Assembly (NCBI RefSeq): GCF_030252325.1 | Contig: NZ_CP126981.1 | Location: 434,001-498,000, forward strand | Direction: 5' to 3' | From: Candidatus Mycobacterium wuenschmannii | Lineage (GTDB): Bacteria > Actinomycetota > Actinomycetes > Mycobacteriales > Mycobacteriaceae | Length of the DNA: 64,000 nucleotides | In this document: positions 17,184 to 25,625 of the stretch, one piece after another | Layout of the letters: every line of letters begins with the position of its first letter | Numbering within the stretch: the first letter of the stretch is position 1 | Program-made: the position numbers and the translations under genes | Notes under the pieces: generated by a model | Seen by the model: the letters and a program-made list of their open reading frames with translations, nothing else | Databases searched by the model: none | Told to the model about the DNA's origin: nothing

Positions 17184-18479
17184 TCAGCACCGAACGACTC
17201 GTTCCGGATGGTGGTAGTCGTTCACGCGCTTCTGGCCGTGATCGAGGCGCGGCGGCGGAATCCACTGCGTACGGCCGTCACCGAGTGTGACTGTCCGCCA
17301 GCCCTTGTCGACCAGTCGATGATGCGGCTTGCAGGCCAGCGTGAGCCGATCGATGTCCGTCCGGCCGCCGCGCGCCCACTCGTCGCCGTGGTGCACCTCA
17401 GCCCAGTAGGCGGGTACATCGCAGCCGGGCGCGGTGCAGCCGCGATCCTTGGCGTACAGGACAAGTCGCTGGTCTGCCGACGCTATTCGCCGGGCCCGGC
17501 CCAGGTAAAGCGGCCGCTCTTGGTGATCGTCGAAGACCGCGAGGTAATGGTATGCGCTGCTGGCCATCCGGATGAGATCACGCATCGGCAGCAGCGTTCC
17601 GCTCGCGGTGACGGCTTGGCCGGCCCCGGCGGTGAGTTCCCGCAGAGTGGTCGTAACCACAACGGTGACCGGTAATCCGTTGTGTGCGCCGAGCTTCGGA
17701 TCGCCCAGTTGACCGCGCACCAGCGCGTTGAGCGCGTCGTGTTGTCGCTGGGCGTGGGTGCGAAGATCGGGTTCATCTGTGGCGCTAATGGTTTCGGCAC
17801 CAGGCGCCGCAAAACGTGCCATCCACGCGTCGAGATTGGCACGCAGCTCCGGCGACGCGACCAGCTTCCCGATGCTCATGCCATCCGAGCGCTGCGGCGA
17901 CCAGGTGAACCCGCGTTGGCGCGCCCGGTCGACATCGGAGAATTTGCCGTCGGGATTGACCTGCGCCGCGCAACGATGCGCCACCTTCTCCAGCTGGTCG
18001 GGCCGCAGCGCGGTCGCCTGCTCAGCCAGGAATCGCTCGGCCTGCTCGACTGTCGCGACCGGGATGTCCGACGGCAGGTCGCGCACGAACGTCTGGATCA
18101 CCTTCAGGTGCTGCGGGTCGAGCAGCCCCTCGCGCCATACCTCCGCGGTCGCGGGTAGTTCGGGCGGCAGGACCTCCCCGGTGATGGTGACGCGCGGCGT
18201 CAGCTGTTGGGCGTCACGCAGGCGGCGGCGAACGTCGGCGCAGCTGATCCGCAGCCAGTCCGCGATGGCCTGGTGAACCGGGCCGCCGACCTCGGCGGGG
18301 TCCGCGTGGGCCAGGCCGGCGATCACGTCGTGCCCGGGGACCGCGAGCCGGCGGCGGGCCGTCTCGAGACGTTCCAGGGCGCGCAGGCGGGCGACAGGGT
18401 CGTCGCCGCCGAAGTCCAGATCGACGACGCCCGCCACGGCCGCGTCGAGGGCGTCGAGCGCGAGCGATATCGAATGCAT
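17184..18479 (-). CDS. 13E12-family DUF222/HNH endonuclease-like protein
   Basis: A 431-residue member of the mycobacterial 13E12 repeat family: an N-terminal DUF222 helical region followed by a C-terminal HNH motif (YAKDRGCTAPGCD, then HHGDEWARGG and the terminal CKPHHRLVDKGW). The zinc-type cysteines and catalytic histidines look intact. I choose the ATG at 18479, where a LexA box spans the start and a minus-strand TAATCT -10 hexamer (18487-18492) lies seven bases upstream. DNA-damage induction is therefore expected. Biological role of the family is still unclear. Confidence 0.9.
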   Translation of the reverse strand: MHSISLALDALDAAVAGVVDLDFGGDDPVARLRALERLETARRRLAVPGHDVIAGLAHADPAEVGGPVHQAIADWLRISCADVRRRLRDAQQLTPRVTITGEVLPPELPATAEVWREGLLDPQHLKVIQTFVRDLPSDIPVATVEQAERFLAEQATALRPDQLEKVAHRCAAQVNPDGKFSDVDRARQRGFTWSPQRSDGMSIGKLVASPELRANLDAWMARFAAPGAETISATDEPDLRTHAQRQHDALNALVRGQLGDPKLGAHNGLPVTVVVTTTLRELTAGAGQAVTASGTLLPMRDLIRMASSAYHYLAVFDDHQERPLYLGRARRIASADQRLVLYAKDRGCTAPGCDVPAYWAEVHHGDEWARGGRTDIDRLTLACKPHHRLVDKGWRTVTLGDGRTQWIPPPRLDHGQKRVNDYHHPERVVRC

Positions 18480-18485
18480 GTTCGA
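18470..18485. promoter_or_regulatory. LexA (SOS) box on the HNH start codon
   Basis: TCGAATGCATGTTCGA differs at one base from the mycobacterial SOS consensus (TCGAAC, four bases, GTTCGA). It begins about two bases downstream of a -10 hexamer and covers the initiation ATG (18477-18479), so bound LexA would block a leaderless transcript. SOS boxes ahead of 13E12-family genes are known in M. tuberculosis. Confidence 0.8.
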
Positions 18486-18585
18486 AAGATTACGTGTGAC
18501 GATCCGTAGGACACCCCGATGCGGTCCGCCCGCTGGGCGAGTTGTGGATAAAGGCGCAACTGTGGACAAACTCGGCACGCTCTAG

Positions 18586-19328
<743 letters not shown>

Positions 19329-19329
<1 letters not shown>

Positions 19330-19793
19330 TGACCTCGATGCGACGCGGTGTGCCCGTCCAGCTGATGATCGCGCTGATGAGCGCGGCACTGCTGGTGTAC
19401 ATCGTGCTGCTGGGTAGGACCGCGGTGTTGATGATCGGTTCCGGGCGCGGCGTCGCCGTGGCACTGGGTGGTGCGCTGCTGGTCCTGCCCGTGATCGGCG
19501 GGTGGGCGATGATCGCCACTCTGCGTGCGGGTTTCGCGCATCAGAAGCTGGCCCGGCTGGCCGCCGACGACGGGATGGACCTCGACGTGAGCGCCCTGCC
19601 GCGCCGACCCTCGGGACGCATCGAGCGCGACGCCGCGGACGCGTTGTTCGCCGATGTGCGTACGGAATTGGAAGCCGACCCCGACAACTGGCGGCGGTGG
19701 TATCGGCTGGCGCGCGCCTACGACTACGCGGGCGATCGAGGCCGCGCCCGCGAGGCCATGAAGACGGCCGTCGAGTTGCAGGGGCGCGAATGA
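19329..19793 (+). CDS. Small two-helix membrane protein (Rv2772c-like)
   Basis: A 154-residue protein of unknown function. Two transmembrane helices occupy about residues 10-32 and 39-65; the rest is a cytoplasmic domain ending in a TPR-like helical pair (NWRRWYRLARAYDYAGDRGRAREAM). Its ATG overlaps the dapB stop by one base and its own stop overlaps the next ATG by four bases, so it sits in a coupled dapB operon. The same gene order is found in M. tuberculosis. Confidence 0.85.
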
Positions 19794-20050
19794 GCAAGAC
19801 GCTGTTGATCATTCACCACACGCCGTCGCCGGCTACCCGCGAACTCCTCGAAGCGGTGCTGTCCGGCGCGAACGATCCCGACATCGACGGCGTGAGCGTC
19901 GTTACCCGGCCCGCGCTCGCGGCGACGGTACCTGATCTGCTCGACGCCGACGGCTATCTGTTCGGCACCCCGGCCAACCTCGGCTACATGTCCGGGGCGC
20001 TCAAGCACTATTTGGCGCGATACCGGCTTAGTACGTTGTCAGCGCGTTGA
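19790..20050 (+). pseudogene. Flavodoxin-like gene, N-terminal fragment (split by island)
   Basis: The first 73 residues (through codon CAC at 20006-20008) are the N-terminal half of an Rv2771c-type flavodoxin/NADPH-dependent FMN reductase-like protein (IIHHTPSPATRELLEAV phosphate loop, then GTPANLGYMSGALKH). The frame then runs 13 foreign residues to a stop at 20050. The missing half is found intact at 24081-24320; 73 plus 78 residues make 151, the expected full length, so no codon was lost at the break. The fragment ends before the C-terminal flavin-binding strands and is presumably non-functional. ATG overlaps the previous stop by four bases. Confidence 0.85.
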
Positions 20051-20082
20051 CACATCGCTGGACCTCCGATGCGGAGATAGAG

Positions 20083-21108
20083 GTGTCACAGCAACAAGCG
20101 CGCGACACCAACGTGGGCAAGCGCCATCACTACGTTCCGCAGATGTACTTGCGTCGCTGGGCGGGGCCAGACGGTCGGGTTCGACTAACGAAGATGGCCA
20201 CAGGTGCCGTGCACGACCAGTCACCCGACGAGGTCGCGAATCAGCCCAACCTATACACAATCGCGGCGCCGGACCTCGAAACCGACTACCCGACTCGTTG
20301 GCTAGAGAAGCACATGTCGCGCATCGAGAGTGATGCCGCAGGCTGGCTGCAGGCGCTCGACGGGCTCCCAGCCGGTCGGATTGACAATTGGCACTTGACT
20401 GACGACCTGGCGGTGTACGTGGCTTTGCAGGATCAACGGACGCTCCGAAAGCGTAGCCAGGATCTGCGAATCGAGGATGCCCTGAACCGCTTCGGCCGAG
20501 CGGAGGTGCTCAGTCCGCTTCTTCCGTTCGTGTGTCGGCTCTACCAGATTCCTTACACCCCAAGGCGGCACGGCGCTCTGCTCCAGCAGTTCCTCGCTCA
20601 ACCCCTCATCAGTGAGGACAGGAAGGCGAGAGCAATCGAGAGTGCCGTTGGCGTGTGGAGGAACCAGGCGGTCCCGCACTTCGCCAAAGACAGACGGTGG
20701 TGGCTCATCGACAGTGCTTCGCCGTTGATCACGTGCGACGAGCCTGTGGTTTACCTCGGCGGGACGGCACGGCCTCGTTGGAAGCAGGGCAGCTGGATCA
20801 CGTCGCCGATCATGCTGTTTCCGGTCGGCCCGCATCGTCTGATCGCGATGACGTTCGCCCGTGAGAATCTCTCTGCCCCCTACGAATTGAACGCCTCGGA
20901 GTCGGAAGCGGTGAACTTCGAGATCGCGGCAGCATCGGATGCCTTCTGCTTCGAGCAGCCGACCACAACGATCGCCAGCTCGCTTAACCTGCCGCCGTGG
21001 CCGGAGCCAGACCCGGCTTCAGCGGCGACGTTCATAGAGGCTGTGATGGCACCAAGCCGGTGGAAAGCGGGGGAGGGACCGCCTTGGGCTATTGCTCGGT
21101 GGTACTGA
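20083..21108 (+). CDS. DUF4238-family protein
   Basis: 341 residues from the GTG at 20083, which has GGAG six bases upstream; a longer TTG start at 20047 is less likely. The N-terminal motif KRHHYVPQMYLRRWAG is the signature of DUF4238 proteins, which often occur in accessory and phage-derived regions and have no settled function. The middle contains a WWLIDSASPLITCDEPV stretch typical of the family. No membrane segment or nuclease motif is obvious. Its codon use and G+C differ from core neighbours. First cargo gene of the island. Confidence 0.8.
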   Translation: MSQQQARDTNVGKRHHYVPQMYLRRWAGPDGRVRLTKMATGAVHDQSPDEVANQPNLYTIAAPDLETDYPTRWLEKHMSRIESDAAGWLQALDGLPAGRIDNWHLTDDLAVYVALQDQRTLRKRSQDLRIEDALNRFGRAEVLSPLLPFVCRLYQIPYTPRRHGALLQQFLAQPLISEDRKARAIESAVGVWRNQAVPHFAKDRRWWLIDSASPLITCDEPVVYLGGTARPRWKQGSWITSPIMLFPVGPHRLIAMTFARENLSAPYELNASESEAVNFEIAAASDAFCFEQPTTTIASSLNLPPWPEPDPASAATFIEAVMAPSRWKAGEGPPWAIARWY

Positions 21109-21133
21109 TTGACCGACTAGGAAGGTCTCGCCG

Positions 21134-21592
21134 ATGTCGCGCCTGCTGATCGTCCACCACACGCCGTCGCCGCACTGCCAGGAGATGTTCGAGGCCGTGG
21201 TCGCAGGGACCACCGACCCCGACATCGAGGGCGTGGAGGTGGTCCGCCGACCGGCGCTCATGGTGTCGCCCGTCGAAATGCTGGAGGCCGACGGCTACCT
21301 GCTGGGGTCGCCGGTCAACCTCGGCTATATCAGCGGCGCTCTCAAGCTGGCGTTCGATCAGTCGTACTACCAGCTGCTCGATTCGACCCGTGGCCGACCG
21401 TTCGGGCTGTGGCTCCACGGCAACGAGGGCACCGAGGGAGCCGAGCGTGCCATCGACGGGATCACCGCAGGGCTCGGATGGGTCAAGGCGACCGATCACG
21501 TCGTTGTGTCGGGGAAGCCGACCAAGGCCGATGTCGAGGCGTGCTGGAACCTCGGGGCGACGGTCGCCGCGACGCTGATGAGCGAGTTGTAA
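21134..21592 (+). CDS. Intact flavodoxin-like protein (paralogue of the split gene)
   Basis: 152 residues with the same plan as the disrupted gene: IVHHTPSPHCQEMFEAV, then GSPVNLGYISGALKLAFD and GRPFGLWLHGNEGTEGAERA, ending GATVAATLMSEL. These proteins look like small FMN-binding flavodoxin/NAD(P)H oxidoreductases of the FMN_red clan; the redox partner is unknown. A clear Shine-Dalgarno (AGGAAGG) precedes the ATG. Its G+C (a sampled line gives 68 percent) is host-like while both flanks are poorer. It may replace the activity of the split copy. Confidence 0.85.
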   Translation: MSRLLIVHHTPSPHCQEMFEAVVAGTTDPDIEGVEVVRRPALMVSPVEMLEADGYLLGSPVNLGYISGALKLAFDQSYYQLLDSTRGRPFGLWLHGNEGTEGAERAIDGITAGLGWVKATDHVVVSGKPTKADVEACWNLGATVAATLMSEL

Positions 21593-21702
21593 CGAACGGC
21601 ATGAGCACCCGGCGCGACATGCACATCGTCAGGTACATCACAACGAGCGCCAGCGTCGCTACCATCCGCGTGTGAACCACGGCACTGCGCGACGGCGGCG
21701 GG
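21593..21702. other. Gap upstream of hicAB
   Basis: About 110 bases that should carry the hicAB promoter. I found no strong -10/-35 pair or long inverted repeat. A TACCAT hexamer lies at 21659-21664, but its distance does not match an in-frame start. Confidence 0.3.
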
Positions 21703-21936
21703 ATGACCGTGGGTGATCGATGGCCGTCGATGCGAGGCCGGAAGCTGGCGAAGATAATCGAGAAGCACTGTGGATATCTTCGTAGTTCCGGCGGTCACCG
21801 CCGGTATCGAGGAAGGCACAAAGAGTTCACGTTCGCATACCATGACGGAGACGACATAACGGGAAATATGGTTCGGCGTGTCTTGATCGAAGATGTCGGC
21901 CTATCCGAGTCCGAGGCACGTAAGGAGGTGAGTTGA
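21703..21936 (+). CDS. hicA: HicA-family mRNA interferase toxin
   Basis: 77 residues; the conserved domain begins at the internal ATG 21730 (MRGRKLAKIIEKHCGY). It has the dsRBD-like HicA fold signature with the catalytic His in SGGHRRYRG and a C-terminal MVRRVLIEDVGLSESEARKEV helix. HicA toxins cleave mRNA and are neutralised by HicB. The start could be ATG 21703, GTG 21709 or ATG 21730; toxins of this family usually start close to the conserved domain. The stop overlaps the hicB ATG by one base. Typical cargo of mobile islands. Confidence 0.82.
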   Translation: MTVGDRWPSMRGRKLAKIIEKHCGYLRSSGGHRRYRGRHKEFTFAYHDGDDITGNMVRRVLIEDVGLSESEARKEVS

Positions 21937-22553
21937 TGACAGAGCCTGCGCAAATCGTCATCTATCGCCTCGACGCAGCGCATGATCCGGCGTGGCAGTT
22001 CTACTCGATGCCCGAAAGCATCGTCGGTGGGGGCAAGACGCTCGATGACGTACGCGCCGCATACCGCGATGCGCTGGCGTTCTCGCTAGACAGCCCTGCT
22101 CTGCCCGAGGTTCGCGAGTACATAGAAGGGGAGATTGGAAGCCTCGGTATTTGGCTCCGCCTTCCGATTGACCACCCGAATGTTGACGGCGTTTTCGAAC
22201 AGGTGGGTCGCCAGATCAGCGCGTATCCCGAGGACCGTGATTGGTTTTTTGCCAATACGACGGCAGGGGGTGATCCGGTGATCGTCACTCCCCCTGCCGA
22301 CGCGCCATTGAGCAGCATCCTGGACCAGATGACGATTTACGACACGCTCATCCTGATCATGCTCCGTCGCGCGAAAGGGACGGTGCAGAACGTGTTTCTG
22401 TCGCTCGCGGGAGCGGAGACCGTTGACGGGATGGACGAACCCCCGACCAGTTTTGCGTCGATGGGCCTGACACCCGACTCGCCGTTGCGTGATCTACTCG
22501 CAGCCGCCCTGAAGCATCACGTCAACAAGATCAGCGCACTCGCTCTCTGCTAG
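21936..22553 (+). CDS. hicB: HicB-like antitoxin with extended C-terminus
   Basis: 205 residues, starting at ATG 21936, coupled to hicA (TGATG) and preceded by a very strong AAGGAGGTGA. The first 70 residues look like a HicB partial RNase H fold (WQFYSMPESIVGGGKTLDDVRAAYRDALAF). The remainder is longer than in classical HicB (about 80-140 residues) and is not an obvious ribbon-helix-helix or HTH domain; it includes VGRQISAYPEDRDWFF and a helical tail. The toxin-first order is the usual hicAB order. The antitoxin role is inferred from position and the first domain. Confidence 0.65.
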   Translation: MTEPAQIVIYRLDAAHDPAWQFYSMPESIVGGGKTLDDVRAAYRDALAFSLDSPALPEVREYIEGEIGSLGIWLRLPIDHPNVDGVFEQVGRQISAYPEDRDWFFANTTAGGDPVIVTPPADAPLSSILDQMTIYDTLILIMLRRAKGTVQNVFLSLAGAETVDGMDEPPTSFASMGLTPDSPLRDLLAAALKHHVNKISALALC

Positions 22554-22612
22554 GTGGTTCGCCCGCGGATGGCGTCGCTCAGTTGTCGGCACCCGTTCCT
22601 AGACTCCGGCAT

Positions 22613-23785
22613 ATGGGCAAGTACCGAGGTGGATCGAAGCCGTGGGAGAAGGACGACCCGAAGGGCCGTCGGTTGGACCCCGGTCAATATCCGGAGCTGA
22701 ACGCCGTGTTCTACACCGCAGACCCGGCCGAGTTCATCAGGATGCGGATCGAGGCGCTGTCGCTGATGGCATGCACCGACGAACAACTCGGGCCTCTGTT
22801 CGGCGCGAACCGGATCGTAGGAGCGGCCCACTTCGGTTCAATGCCGCCGCCGTCACCGGACGCCCGCCAGCGGTACATCCGCATGGAGGCGGTGATGATC
22901 GCCAACCACGCCTCCGAAACGTTGCTGCGTATGTTTTTCGCCCACGTCGAGCACCCCGAGTGTCCCTGGCTGGGCATGTCAGCCTCGACCCACTTCGGCG
23001 AATACAAGAACAAGGTGGCCACAGTGCTGAACAGCGGGTTCGACCGCGAGGCCATCGCCACGGTGTTCCTGGGCGGCGTCAGCCGGGTCGATGCCGTGGT
23101 TCAGCTCACCGACGCCGAGTTCGAAGACGCCATCGACGGGCTGCAACTGCTCCTGATCGACTGCGCGAATCGAGTGCTTGATGACGCTTTCGTCTACAAC
23201 GCCGTCAAGCACGGCGTGAGCGCCGTGGCCGTCGATGACGACGAGGCCAAGATGACCTGGCAGCCGCTGAATGGTGAACCGGTGATCATGCATGAAGGCC
23301 CTACCCACGTCTACCTCCACAAGGCGGCATCGCACGACGCTCCGAAGACCGAAGCTCACTGGTGGCTCACGATGGAGGACTCGAATCCTGGGCGAGAGCT
23401 CTCGGTCTCGGTGCTGATCACCAGGGCGCTTGGCTCGCTCTGGGACGTCGCCCGCCGCCGCTACCTCGGCGAGAGCGGCACGATCAACTACGTGAGCAAC
23501 GGGGCCGTCGGGATGACGGTCTATGGCATAACTATGGGGGCGATGAACCGTCTTAAACGGGCGGTGCACGAACTGATCAAAGTCAGACCGGACGGCAATG
23601 TGGATAGCACGCAGCACCGCGTCGTGCGTTATGACATCCCTCGGGAGTGGTCGCTAGCTGGTGCTGCTGCCACGGCCGAGGAACGAACTGTCGCGCTACC
23701 GGCCAGGGAGCGCGATCGACATCTCTACTCGACCGGCGAGCTGTCCTACCTGCCGATCACTCCGCGCGGCTTCCAGCGGGGGTGA
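22613..23785 (+). CDS. Unknown island protein, 390 residues
   Basis: I do not recognise this protein. From the ATG at 22613 (seven bases after a TAGACT hexamer, so possibly leaderless) it encodes 390 residues. It has a helical region around residues 85-130 (MIANHASETLLRMFFAHVEH) and a conserved-looking YNAVKHG motif near residue 200. The second half is likely beta-rich with WWLTMEDSNPG. The N-x-x-K-H motif within helices loosely recalls HEPN-type RNase folds, which is speculation. No signal peptide or membrane helix. It lies after hicB by 59 bases and converges on the terminase-like fragment. Confidence 0.6.
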   Translation: MGKYRGGSKPWEKDDPKGRRLDPGQYPELNAVFYTADPAEFIRMRIEALSLMACTDEQLGPLFGANRIVGAAHFGSMPPPSPDARQRYIRMEAVMIANHASETLLRMFFAHVEHPECPWLGMSASTHFGEYKNKVATVLNSGFDREAIATVFLGGVSRVDAVVQLTDAEFEDAIDGLQLLLIDCANRVLDDAFVYNAVKHGVSAVAVDDDEAKMTWQPLNGEPVIMHEGPTHVYLHKAASHDAPKTEAHWWLTMEDSNPGRELSVSVLITRALGSLWDVARRRYLGESGTINYVSNGAVGMTVYGITMGAMNRLKRAVHELIKVRPDGNVDSTQHRVVRYDIPREWSLAGAAATAEERTVALPARERDRHLYSTGELSYLPITPRGFQRG

Positions 23786-23833
23786 CTCGCGCTGAGGCGC
23801 TCACGTTGCTGAGGGGGCGACGTCTCACGCTCG

Positions 23834-24080
23834 CTACCCGCCGATGCGGCGGCGCATCCACTGCGGTGGCATCTGCTGGCCCTGCCGGGCGCGGCGTTCG
23901 GCGTCGAACGCACTCGAGATGTGAACGAAACCCGCGCCGTGGCCGAGCACGTCGTAGGCGACGGTCGCCGCCGCCAGCGCATCGGGCTGGTGCTGCCCCG
24001 ACTGCCACGCCGTGGCCTGGGCCTCGAACGCGGGGAGGTGACCCGCCACCCGGCAGGTGCCGACCTCCAAGGCAAATAAA
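23834..24080 (-). pseudogene. Phage terminase large-subunit C-terminal fragment (probable)
   Basis: About 80 residues readable leftward from the right island junction. Segments such as HLPAFEAQATAW, SGQHQPDALAAATVAYDVL and the basic end PPQWMRRRIGG resemble the C-terminus of mycobacteriophage/prophage terminase large subunits, with the catalytic nuclease part missing. The frame continues out of the island into the flavodoxin fragment antisense, which is an artefact of the junction. It suggests the island descends from, or recombined with, a prophage. The family call is from pattern memory and needs a profile search. Confidence 0.5.
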
Positions 24081-24320
24081 CACTTCTTCGACACCGTGTA
24101 CTACCCGGGCCTGGACCATGTCGCGGGCCGGCCTTATGGCCTGTGGGTGCACGGCAACAACGACACCGTCGGCGCGGTGTCCTCGGTGGACAAGGTCGTC
24201 ACGGGGCTGGCACTCGCCAAAGCCGCTGACGCACTGGAGATTACCGGCGAGGTCGACGCAAGCGCCCGCGAGCGGGCCTACGAACTGGGCGGAACGCTGG
24301 CCGCGACGCTCATGGAATGA
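24081..24320 (+). pseudogene. Flavodoxin-like gene, C-terminal fragment (split by island)
   Basis: Seventy-eight residues starting HFFDTVYYPG after CAC at 24081-24083, continuing GRPYGLWVHGNNDTVGAV to the end GGTLAATLME. It completes the 73-residue fragment that ends at 20008, in the correct frame. Nine foreign codons, including a chance ATG at 24057, precede it in the open frame. Whether any of it is translated is doubtful. Confidence 0.85.
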
Positions 24321-24324
24321 CCGG

Positions 24325-24885
24325 TCAGCGAGCCCGCAGAATGGTGACCGCACCGTCGTGCTTGGTGAACTTGTCGAAGGTCGCCGTGGGGACGCCGAAG
24401 ATCGCTGACAACACCTGCGGCGGAAGCTGACTCAGCGATTCGCCGATGCCGATGTTGTCCTTGTCCTCGGTGGCGCTGGAGTTCTGGATGATCAGCACGT
24501 CTAGATCCTCGGTGCCGAGATTCTCGAAGTAGTGCAGCGATCCCTGCGGCGCGAACACCAGATCGTCGACGCGGGCCTCGAACGCCTCGTAGTTGCCGTT
24601 GCCATCGATCAGGACCCAGCTCGCGACACCCTTGGTGACCAGATTGATTTCCCAGGCGCTGGGGTGCCAGTGTGGTTCGCGAATACCGCCGGGCGCCAAC
24701 GTGATCAGCTGGATACTGGCTTCCTGCCCAGCGAGGATCGGGAAATTGTCTTCGTGTGCCTGCCGCTGCGAGCCGCCGTCATACCCGGCCGGGGGCACGG
24801 CGCCGAGCTCGAACAGGTGAGACTTGTTGGTGGTTGTTTCGGCCGGTATGCGGGGATTGCCGAAGCGCTGCGCGTCGTCAGTCAT
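24325..24885 (-). CDS. Cupin-domain protein (cytoplasmic copy)
   Basis: A 186-residue single-cupin protein resembling half of an oxalate-decarboxylase-type bicupin. Metal ligands are in REPHWHPSAWE (two His and a Glu), and the second cupin motif is GSLHYFENLG. It lacks a signal peptide and closely resembles the next gene upstream, so the pair is a tandem duplication; the gap between them is eight bases. Many cupins of this type bind Mn and act on small organic acids, but no substrate is evident. Confidence 0.85.
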   Translation of the reverse strand: MTDDAQRFGNPRIPAETTTNKSHLFELGAVPPAGYDGGSQRQAHEDNFPILAGQEASIQLITLAPGGIREPHWHPSAWEINLVTKGVASWVLIDGNGNYEAFEARVDDLVFAPQGSLHYFENLGTEDLDVLIIQNSSATEDKDNIGIGESLSQLPPQVLSAIFGVPTATFDKFTKHDGAVTILRAR

Positions 24886-24893
24886 GGAATGTC

Positions 24894-25571
24894 CTACTGC
24901 CGCTTCAGGATCAGGATTGCTTTGTCGAACTTCTTGAACGACGCGAACGTGTCCGCCGGCACGCCGAAGATCGCTGAGAGCACCCGGGGCGGGAGTCTGC
25001 TGATCGATTCACCGATGCCGATGTTGTCTTTGGGCTCGGCGGCGCTGGTGTTCTGCACGATAACGATCTTCATGTCCTCGGAGCCGCGGTTCTCGAAGTA
25101 GTGGAACGAGCCCTGCGGCGCGAACACCACGTCGCCGACTTTCTGGTCGAAACTCTCGTGGTTGCCGTTGCCGTCCACCAGCGCCCAGCTGGCGACACCC
25201 TTGGTGACGATGTTGATCTCCCACGCGCTGGGATGCCAATGGGGTTCGCGAATACCGCCGGGCTGCAACGTGAGCGAGACGATGCTGGCCGCTTGGCCGG
25301 TGAGGATCGGGAAGGTGTCCTCGTCGGCCTGTTGGAAGGAGCCGCCCTCAAAGCTGGTCACCGGCGAGGAGCCGAGGTGGTACAGGTGCGTATGCGAGGT
25401 GATCGTCTCGGCAGGGATGCGGGGATCGCCGAAGCGCGCGGCATCGTCTGCCAGTGCCAGTTCCTTCTCGGCGTGGTTGCCTGTGACCAGACGATCGACG
25501 CCCACACCGGCGGCTGCTGCCGCACCGGCCAGGCCAGCCCCGCCGAGAACCTTGCGACGGTTGATTGACAT
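24894..25571 (-). CDS. Cupin-domain protein with Tat-like signal
   Basis: 225 residues. The N-terminus (MSINRRKVLGG, then an Ala/Gly-rich core) is a twin-arginine export signal of about 30 residues. The mature part is a cupin with REPHWHPSAWE and GSFHYFENRG metal-binding motifs, as in the neighbour. An exported, folded metalloprotein is consistent with Tat export. The two paralogues end alike (IGIGES, then LSAIFGVP). A minus-strand TAATTT hexamer is six bases before the ATG, so the two-gene transcript may be leaderless. Confidence 0.87.
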   Translation of the reverse strand: MSINRRKVLGGAGLAGAAAAAGVGVDRLVTGNHAEKELALADDAARFGDPRIPAETITSHTHLYHLGSSPVTSFEGGSFQQADEDTFPILTGQAASIVSLTLQPGGIREPHWHPSAWEINIVTKGVASWALVDGNGNHESFDQKVGDVVFAPQGSFHYFENRGSEDMKIVIVQNTSAAEPKDNIGIGESISRLPPRVLSAIFGVPADTFASFKKFDKAILILKRQ

Positions 25572-25625
25572 TCGCCGAAATTACCTCAGCGGCCTGCTCC
25601 GGGCCACCGCATAAATCGTCGGGAG

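Larger units (their letters stand above)
20009..24080. mobile_element. 4.07-kb genomic island inserted in a flavodoxin-like gene
   Basis: The island lies exactly between the two halves of one gene. The junctions share AAGCACT (left, 20003-20009) and AAACACT (right, 24078-24084), a seven-base near-identity that may be an attachment core or short microhomology. Cargo: DUF4238 gene, intact flavodoxin paralogue, hicAB, an unknown 390-residue gene and a terminase-like tail. G+C is visibly lower in much of it (hand counts of sampled lines give about 55-62 percent, against 68 percent in a sampled neighbouring line), except the flavodoxin copy. No integrase or transposase gene remains, so it looks defective or mobilised in trans. 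Confidence 0.75.

Noticed and set aside
20009..24080. Insertion sequence or transposon explanation for the island
   Set aside because: No transposase, no terminal inverted repeats, and no clear exact target duplication were found; the short imperfect shared core fits site-specific integration or illegitimate joining better.
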